Below are positions 1 to 3,143 of a DNA stretch of 6,610 nt, one piece after another (position 1 is the stretch's first letter; the number at the start of each line of letters is the position of its first letter). Where the stretch lies: positions 1-6,610 of the forward strand of contig WGAA01000177.1 in assembly GCA_015489285.1 (NCBI GenBank), given 5' to 3'. The notes beneath the pieces were generated by a model, which saw only the letters and a program-made list of their open reading frames with translations, searched no databases and was not told where the DNA came from. A program made the translations under genes and the position numbers. The DNA comes from Anaerolineae bacterium. Lineage in GTDB: Bacteria; Chloroflexota; Anaerolineae; JAADDB01.

Positions 1-422
1 AGGAAGACGATGGAGAACGCGGCGCCGAAGGCCGCGCCCTGGGACACGCCCAGGAATCCCGGTTCCACCAGGGGATTGCTGAAGATGAGTTGGAAGACCA
101 TGCCCGCGGCCCCCAACGTCATGCCCAGCAGGAGCGCGGTGAGGAGGCGGGGCAGCCGCAGGTGGAACACCAGGCGCCGGGCCAGCTCGTCCGAGATCAG
201 GCGTTCCAGGGGGATGACGCCCGGTGCGGGGTAGCGCCCGACGAACACGGAAAGGCCGAAGGCGAGCACCAGGGCCAGGCCCAACAGCATCAGCGACCGG
301 CGGAGGGTCCGATGGTCCAGGAGGGAGATGGCATGGGACGTGGCCCCTCTGCCCTTCCCGTGGGACTCGGCTCTGTAAGGTGTCTTTTTCGCTTCCGCTT
401 TCACACCCGTTGCAAGGCTCAT
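1..422 (-). CDS. FecCD-family ABC transporter permease, N-terminal part (runs off the window)
   Basis: This is the membrane permease of an ABC importer of the iron-siderophore/cobalamin/molybdate class (BtuC/FecCD fold). I translated the reverse strand by hand; 140 complete codons are visible and the frame stays open to the window edge. After a basic, polar N-terminus (residues 1-41) comes a first hydrophobic segment (about 43-61), then the family-typical GRYP and a RLPRLLTALLLGMTLGAAG stretch (89-107), then SNPLVEPGFLGVSQGAA (115-131), which is the conserved FecCD signature. The family is usually 320-350 residues, so about 40% is seen. ATG at 420-422 is the start: an in-frame TGA lies just upstream, and GAGA gives only a weak ribosome site. 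The gene follows the substrate-binding protein gene by 66 bp on the same strand, with a 34-bp palindrome between. The ATPase gene is presumably beyond the left edge. Family assignment is firm; the substrate is inferred from the upstream riboswitch. Confidence 0.9.
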   Translation of the reverse strand, partial: MSLATGVKAEAKKTPYRAESHGKGRGATSHAISLLDHRTLRRSLMLLGLALVLAFGLSVFVGRYPAPGVIPLERLISDELARRLVFHLRLPRLLTALLLGMTLGAAGMVFQLIFSNPLVEPGFLGVSQGAAFGAAFSIVF

Positions 423-446
423 GAGCGTTCTCTGTCAAGGGATTCT

Positions 447-484
447 CTAGACTTCCGACGTCTTCGAAGACGTCGGAAGTCTGG
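447..484. repeat. Perfect 34-bp palindrome between binding-protein and permease genes
   Basis: Left arm AGACTTCCGACGTCTTC (449-465) and right arm GAAGACGTCGGAAGTCT (466-482) are exact reverse complements with no spacer. Outside them, 448/483 can form a G-U pair and 447/484 a C-G pair. No T-run follows on either strand, so it is not a standard intrinsic terminator. Its outer 10 bp on each side are the same as those of the palindrome at 2883-2919, which marks it as a dispersed palindromic repeat. Lying between two genes of one operon, it could stabilise the upstream message or lower permease expression relative to the binding protein; that role is inference. Confidence 0.85.
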
Positions 485-488
485 GGCC

Positions 489-1568
489 TCACGGAGCGTA
501 GATCTCGAAATTCTTCTCCACGAACGCTTCGTCCAGCCCGTACAGGGTTTTGTAGAAGGTCTTGACCTCGGCCTGGATGTCCAGGTCGGGGAAGCGTTCG
601 GGGTGCAGTTTACCCGCCAGCCAGGTCAGCCCCAAAATCCAGCGCGTGTCCGGCTGGTCCCAACTGTAGAAATCGTGGGCAAAGGGGTACACGTGGCCCT
701 CCCGCAGGGCCCGGATGTTCTGCCAGTTGGGGTCGGCTTTCAGGCTCGCCACGGCCTCTTCCGAGGGCCGGAAGTAGGAGATGACGAAAATTTGGTCGGG
801 ATCCCAGGCCGCGATCTGTTCCAGGGTGACCTGGGTCCAGCCCTTGCCCAGGTTGGCCTGGGTCCACACGGGCTCGCCGCCCGCCATCTTCACCATCGAC
901 GTCTGAATCCAGGAGGCCGGGGGCACGTTGAACGAGACGTTCCCGTTCTTCTCCCGGTAGTAGATGAGGAGGACGCGCGGTTGGGGTGCCCCTTCCACCC
1001 GTTTCTCGACGGCCTCTACTTTGCTCCGGTAGAAGTCCACCACCTGCGCGGCGCGCGCCTCGTCGTCGAAAATTTTGCCCAGGGTCATCAGGTCCCGCTC
1101 GTACTGTTCCGGCGTTTCCAGGTCCAGGTACACGACGGGAATGCCCAGCGCCTCGATGGGCTTGCCCACCCGGTCCGCGAGGAAGCTCTTTAGCAGGACC
1201 GCGTCGGGGTGCAGGGCAGCGATTTGTTCCGCCCCCGCGTTGCCCTGGAGGTTCACCTTCTCCTTGTAATTCGGGTCCACGTAGCGGATGAAGTTGGATG
1301 TGCCCTGCCACGCCTTGCCCATGCCGACGATTTTCTCCTTTGCGGCGGGGAAGATGTAGGCCGCGTCGGCAATGGCGAACAGGGCCTTGCCCGTGATGAC
1401 GATACGTTGTGGGGGCGCGGGAAAGGTCACATCCCGCCCCAGGTCGTCCCGCACGGTAAACGCCTGCGATGGGGCCGTTGGGGTTGGCGTGGGATGTATC
1501 TGCGGCGCACACGCAGCAAGAATCCACATCAGCAATCCCAGGTAGAGGGATATCCTACTGTAGCGCAT
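489..1568 (-). CDS. ABC transporter substrate-binding lipoprotein (FepB/BtuF/MolA class), probable molybdate/tungstate binder
   Basis: Predicted lipid-anchored extracytoplasmic binding protein of 359 residues that delivers a ligand to the FecCD permease encoded next. The N-terminus has a short basic region, a hydrophobic stretch and the lipobox LAAC with Cys20, then a Pro/Thr-rich linker. The mature part begins with VRDDLGRDVTFPAPPQRIV (about 39-57) and has NAGAEQIAALHPDAVLL (about 110-126), both hallmarks of class III helical-backbone binding proteins. The length is typical. I chose ATG at 1566-1568: GGAGG at 1574-1578 sits 5 nt upstream, whereas the GTG two codons earlier (1572-1574) overlaps that Shine-Dalgarno. 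The gene lies behind a promoter, a Moco-type riboswitch and a terminator on the same strand. By sequence alone the ligand could be ferric siderophore, haem, cobalamin or molybdate. The riboswitch argues for molybdate/tungstate, as in Haemophilus MolA (HI1472). Family is certain; substrate is inference. Confidence 0.93.
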   Translation of the reverse strand: MRYSRISLYLGLLMWILAACAPQIHPTPTPTAPSQAFTVRDDLGRDVTFPAPPQRIVITGKALFAIADAAYIFPAAKEKIVGMGKAWQGTSNFIRYVDPNYKEKVNLQGNAGAEQIAALHPDAVLLKSFLADRVGKPIEALGIPVVYLDLETPEQYERDLMTLGKIFDDEARAAQVVDFYRSKVEAVEKRVEGAPQPRVLLIYYREKNGNVSFNVPPASWIQTSMVKMAGGEPVWTQANLGKGWTQVTLEQIAAWDPDQIFVISYFRPSEEAVASLKADPNWQNIRALREGHVYPFAHDFYSWDQPDTRWILGLTWLAGKLHPERFPDLDIQAEVKTFYKTLYGLDEAFVEKNFEIYAP

Positions 1569-1591
1569 CGGCACCTCCCTTGTTCGTTTTG

Positions 1592-1607
1592 GGTGGTCTA
1601 GACCACC
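1592..1607. promoter_or_regulatory. 16-bp perfect palindrome in the leader, just upstream of the ribosome site
   Basis: GGTGGTCTAGACCACC is a perfect palindrome 13 nt upstream of the Shine-Dalgarno of the binding-protein gene (on its strand). As RNA it can form a 6-bp hairpin with a CUAG loop; as DNA it could be a dimeric operator. It lies downstream of the riboswitch terminator, so it would add a separate layer of control or set message stability. The structure is seen; no regulator can be named. Confidence 0.45.
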
Positions 1608-1683
1608 GTTGATATCGATTCAGCGTACATCCCCGATGGTGTTACCGACCGTCCTTCTGCGGGCGCCCATCTTTCATGAACGC

Positions 1684-1719
1684 AAAAAGGGGCCGCCCTT
1701 CACGGTGAAAGGCAGCCCC
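1684..1719 (-). terminator. Intrinsic terminator of the riboswitch expression platform
   Basis: On the minus strand, GGGGCTGCCTTTCA (1719-1706) pairs with TGAAGGGCGGCCCC (1702-1689) over 14 bp with two G-U wobbles and a 3-nt loop, followed at once by TTTTT (1688-1684). It lies about 15 nt after the aptamer and about 115 nt before the binding-protein start, with no gene upstream to terminate. That makes it an attenuator. A competing pairing is visible: GTAGCCC inside the aptamer (1769-1763) can form 7 bp (one G-U) with GGGCTGC of the terminator's 5' arm (1718-1712), a candidate antiterminator. Confidence 0.85.
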
Positions 1720-1730
1720 TGAGCTTCCGG

Positions 1731-1872
1731 CGCTTCTCCTTTCCAATGTCACCCGTGAGGACGGGCTACGGGAGGTCGGGGCGTTTCCACCCCGGCCCGG
1801 ACCGCCCAAGGCGGTCGGTCCGCAGGCCATGCGCCCGGGTGTGGGCGTTTAGGCCTGACGGCTCGGAGAGTT
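1731..1872 (-). promoter_or_regulatory. Molybdenum-cofactor (Moco) riboswitch aptamer
   Basis: Structured leader RNA that matches the Moco RNA motif as I recall it from E. coli moaA and its relatives. Seen on the minus strand in order: CTCTCCGAGCC near the 5' end; CACCCG (1841-1836) pairing with CGGGTG (1755-1750) as P2; GCATGGCC just inside P2; a 7-bp hairpin GACCGCC-TTG-GGCGGTC (1816-1800) in the place of P3; a hairpin CGGGGTG-GAAA-CGCCCCG (1794-1777) capped by a GNRA tetraloop; then ACCTCCCGTAG; and the 3' element TTGGAAAGGAG, whose GGAGA (1739-1735) closes P1 with TCTCC (1869-1865). Moco RNAs precede Moco biosynthesis genes, Moco enzymes and molybdate transporters. A terminator follows directly, so ligand binding most likely stops transcription. 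A P3 stem has been associated with Moco rather than the tungsten cofactor. The cobalamin riboswitch hallmarks are absent. Not verified with a covariance model. Confidence 0.8.
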
Positions 1873-1910
1873 CATCGGTGTGTTAATGTACATCTTCTAC
1901 CCTGGTGTCC

Positions 1911-1919
1911 ATTATAGCA
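1911..1919 (-). promoter_or_regulatory. Extended -10 promoter for the riboswitch-controlled transporter operon
   Basis: On the minus strand the sequence reads TGCTATAAT, a perfect -10 hexamer with the TGn extension. No good -35 is found 16-18 bp upstream, which fits an extended -10 promoter. Transcription would start near 1904, about 30 nt ahead of the aptamer, giving a leader of about 335 nt. Confidence 0.7.
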
Positions 1920-2095
1920 GGAAAGGCGCGAACGGGGTAGCAGGCAAACTTGGATACCGTGTCAGGGAAACCCCTGCAGGGGCCGCGATGCCCCGCGCGG
2001 CTCATCCTGATAGGTTTTGACAGTCTTCCCGCCCTAAAATACTCGGCGGATTGACGTGTTTTACGTTATCACGGACATAAGGAGGTCGTAGGCAT
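1920..2095. other. Divergent intergenic region with a weak candidate promoter for the DUF35 gene
   Basis: This 176-bp stretch separates the minus-strand transporter promoter from the plus-strand DUF35 gene. TTGACA at 2017-2022 is a perfect -35 hexamer for the plus strand; the best -10 is AATACT at 2038-2043, with a short 15-bp spacer, so the promoter is uncertain. A second -35-like TTGACG (2051-2056) has no usable -10 before the ribosome site. Two small inverted repeats are present: CCCCTGCAGGGG (1971-1982) and GCCGCG/CGCGGC (1982-1987 and 1996-2001). No further gene is seen. Confidence 0.35.
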
Positions 2096-2503
2096 ATGCG
2101 TGTTGCTGGACATTGGAGATTGCGGAAGCAGCGTCTGACCCTGCAAGGGGAGATTTGTCCCGTGTGCGGGGCACACATCTTCCCCCCGCGGGATGTTTGT
2201 CCGGAGTGTGGACAGCCGGCCTCGACGCCCTACACGTTCAAGGGGCGGGGCGAGGTCTACTCCTTTTCCACGGTGTACGAGACGCCGGACCATTTCACCA
2301 AGTACAAGCCGTATACCGTTGCCCTGGTCAAGCTGGAAGAGGGGCCCATCATCACGGCCCAGCTCACCGATGTGGATCCGGACGAGGTGGAGATCGGGAT
2401 GCCTGTGGAGATGGTCACCCGCCGCCTGACGGAAGAGGGGGACGAGGGACTCATCCTGTACGGGTACAAATTCCGCCCTGTTATGGAGCGGGTTGGACGG
2501 TGA
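2096..2503 (+). CDS. DUF35 Zn-ribbon/OB-fold (acyl-CoA-associated) protein
   Basis: A 135-residue protein with the two-part DUF35 architecture. A short N-terminal helix is followed by a rubredoxin-like zinc ribbon with Cys21-x2-Cys24 and Cys35-x2-Cys38 (CPVCG and CPECG), then an OB-fold from about residue 45 to 130 (beginning FKGRGEVYSFSTVYE, with VALVKLEEGPIITAQL at about 75-90). Relatives act as partners of thiolases and HMG-CoA synthase, holding both enzymes in a complex with a shared CoA site in archaea, or assist steroid-degrading aldolases and hydratases (ChsH2 type). Those partners usually lie next to the gene, but neither neighbour here is one: a divergent transporter operon lies upstream and a 630-bp repeat mosaic downstream. 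AAGGAGG at 2079-2085 precedes ATG 2096 by 10 nt and supports the start. The protein is complete. Family assignment is confident; its enzyme partner is unknown from this window. Confidence 0.88.
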   Translation: MRVAGHWRLRKQRLTLQGEICPVCGAHIFPPRDVCPECGQPASTPYTFKGRGEVYSFSTVYETPDHFTKYKPYTVALVKLEEGPIITAQLTDVDPDEVEIGMPVEMVTRRLTEEGDEGLILYGYKFRPVMERVGR

Positions 2504-2553
2504 GCGTTAGGGGGAGGGAATGGAGACGGGTCGGATGGGGGGTGGTGGCGCCG

Positions 2554-2759
2554 ACGTGATGCGTGACGTCAGGCGTCATGCGTCATTCGTCATTCGTCAG
2601 GCGCCGGTGAGGAAGTTGGCGCTGTAGGTGCAGAACGTGATACGTGATACGTAATGCGTGATGCGTGATGCGTAACGTCATCCGTCATGCGTCAGGCGCT
2701 AAGGGGAAGTCGGCGCTGCAGGCGCAGCTCCAACGTAATCCGTGATGCGTAATGCGTAA
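2554..2759 (+). repeat. Heptamer tracts (CGTN every 7 nt) with a repeated linker
   Basis: Three tracts, at about 2554-2604, 2634-2699 and 2733-2759, are made of degenerate 7-nt units such as GCGTCAT, TCGTCAT, ACGTGAT, GCGTGAT and ACGTAAT. The linkers between tracts are also related: CAGGCGC...GAAGTTGGCGCTGTAGGTGCAG starts at 2598 and CAGGCGC...GAAGTCGGCGCTGCAGGCGCAG at 2693, an offset of 95 bp. The larger unit is therefore a CGTCAT tract, a GGCGC-rich linker and a CGTGAT/CGTAAT tract. No coding signal is seen in this intergenic DNA. Confidence 0.85.
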
Positions 2760-2788
2760 GTTGAAGAGAAGCTTGGCGGCACAGGGTG

Positions 2789-2809
2789 AACCTTGTGTCC
2801 ACGCCATCC
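2789..2809 (-). repeat. Core repeat copy (GGATGGCGTG..ACAAGGTT), minus orientation
   Basis: Read on the minus strand this is GGATGGCGTG, then G, then ACACAAGGTT. It matches the copy at 3085-3105 (minus) and the plus-strand copies at 6272-6292, 6341-6362, 6433-6453 and 6502-6523. The shared part is TGGCGYG followed after 2-4 nt by an AAGGTT or AAAGTY end. Confidence 0.75.
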
Positions 2810-2811
2810 CC

Positions 2812-2834
2812 GCACGGGGCTAAAGACCCCGTGC
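2812..2834. repeat. Hairpin GCACGGGG/CCCCGTGC
   Basis: Arms GCACGGGG (2812-2819) and CCCCGTGC (2827-2834) are perfect over 8 bp with a 7-nt loop CTAAAGA. It is the first of a run of adjacent hairpins reaching 2919. No T-run follows. It resembles the GGGGCTAAAG-CCCC palindromes I associate with intergenic repeats of several GC-rich phyla. Confidence 0.75.
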
Positions 2835-2847
2835 TACATCGAGGCGA

Positions 2848-2866
2848 AGGCCGCTGGAAGCGGCCT
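2848..2866. repeat. Hairpin AGGCCGCT/AGCGGCCT
   Basis: Arms AGGCCGCT (2848-2855) and AGCGGCCT (2859-2866) pair perfectly over 8 bp around a GGA loop. Overlapping its edge, CTGGGTA (2865-2871) and TACCCAG (2880-2886) form a further 7-bp stem, which would compete with both neighbours. No T-run follows. Confidence 0.7.
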
Positions 2867-2882
2867 GGGTAGAGCGCCTTAC

Positions 2883-2919
2883 CCAGACTTCCGAAGTCTG
2901 CAAGACTTCGGAAGTCTGG
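2883..2919. repeat. Palindromic repeat, second copy of the 447-484 family
   Basis: Arms CCAGACTTCCGAAGTCT (2883-2899) and AGACTTCGGAAGTCTGG (2903-2919) pair perfectly over 17 bp with a GCA loop. The outer parts AGACTTCCGA and TCGGAAGTCT are identical to those of the palindrome in the transporter operon, while the inner bases differ yet keep full pairing. That is the compensatory pattern expected of a REP-like structured repeat. Each 15-bp arm is itself nearly palindromic (AGACTTC.GAAGTCT). Confidence 0.85.
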
Positions 2920-2968
2920 ATGGGCCCCAGCCTGCCGAAATTCGCACGGCGCTGAACCTGAACGTCTT

Positions 2969-3057
2969 TCGTCATCCGTCAGGCGTCAGGCGCCGGGGGG
3001 AGGCTGGCGCGTTAGGATGAAATTCGGCATCGGGTACGTGATGCGTAATGCGTAATT
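2969..3057 (+). repeat. Heptamer tracts flanking a third linker copy
   Basis: A CGTCATCCGTCAGGCGTCAGG tract (about 2969-2990) is followed by a GGCGCC...GGCTGGCGC linker and then ACGTGATGCGTAATGCGTAA (about 3035-3055). The order and orientation match the composite units at 2554-2759, so this is a third, diverged copy. It ends 30 bp before the minus-strand core repeat. Confidence 0.75.
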
Positions 3058-3084
3058 TGGGCGAGAGGGTTGGCGTTGTTGGGC

Positions 3085-3143
3085 AACCTTGTCTTCGCGC
3101 CATCCAATTACTCGTTACTCCGTTACTCGTCACTCGTTACTCC
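3085..3143 (-). repeat. Core repeat plus ACGAGTA heptamer tract abutting the helicase stop
   Basis: On the minus strand the order is a GAGTAACGAGTGACGAGTAA-type tract (3143-3106), then GGATGGCGCGAAGACAAGG and TT (3105-3085). The same order, tract then GGATGGCGCGAGGATAAGG and TT, appears on the plus strand at 6239-6292, so the two form a long imperfect inverted repeat around the repair operon. The helicase stop codon TAA (3137-3139) is one of the GTAA steps of the tract. Confidence 0.8.

Noticed and set aside
433..438. TTGACA (minus strand) as -35 of an internal promoter for the permease gene
   Set aside because: A -10 at the proper spacing would fall inside the permease coding sequence, and the bases there (TTGCAA) are a poor match.
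90..1193. Long plus-strand open frame opposite the permease and binding-protein genes
   Set aside because: It is antisense to two recognisable transporter genes and crosses the intergenic palindrome; its product is low-complexity Gly/Arg/His/Pro-rich with no family features, as expected of a high-GC shadow.
1572..1574. GTG start for the binding-protein gene
   Set aside because: The codon overlaps the GGAGGTG Shine-Dalgarno; ATG at 1566-1568 is correctly spaced from it.
1684..1900. Cobalamin riboswitch, expected in front of a BtuF/BtuC-like operon
   Set aside because: The B12-box and the GCCACTG core are absent, whereas the leader fits the Moco RNA elements in order.
2883..2919. Rho-independent terminator for the DUF35 gene
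   Set aside because: The stem is strong but no T-run follows on either strand and it lies nearly 400 bp past the stop codon.
2793..3020. 75-codon plus-strand frame across the repeat mosaic
   Set aside because: It reads straight through the hairpin run and a heptamer tract, so its sequence is dictated by the repeats; no ribosome site or family resemblance.
2554..3057. CRISPR array
   Set aside because: Units are 7 nt and degenerate, there are no constant 24-40 bp repeats with unique spacers, and no cas gene is present.
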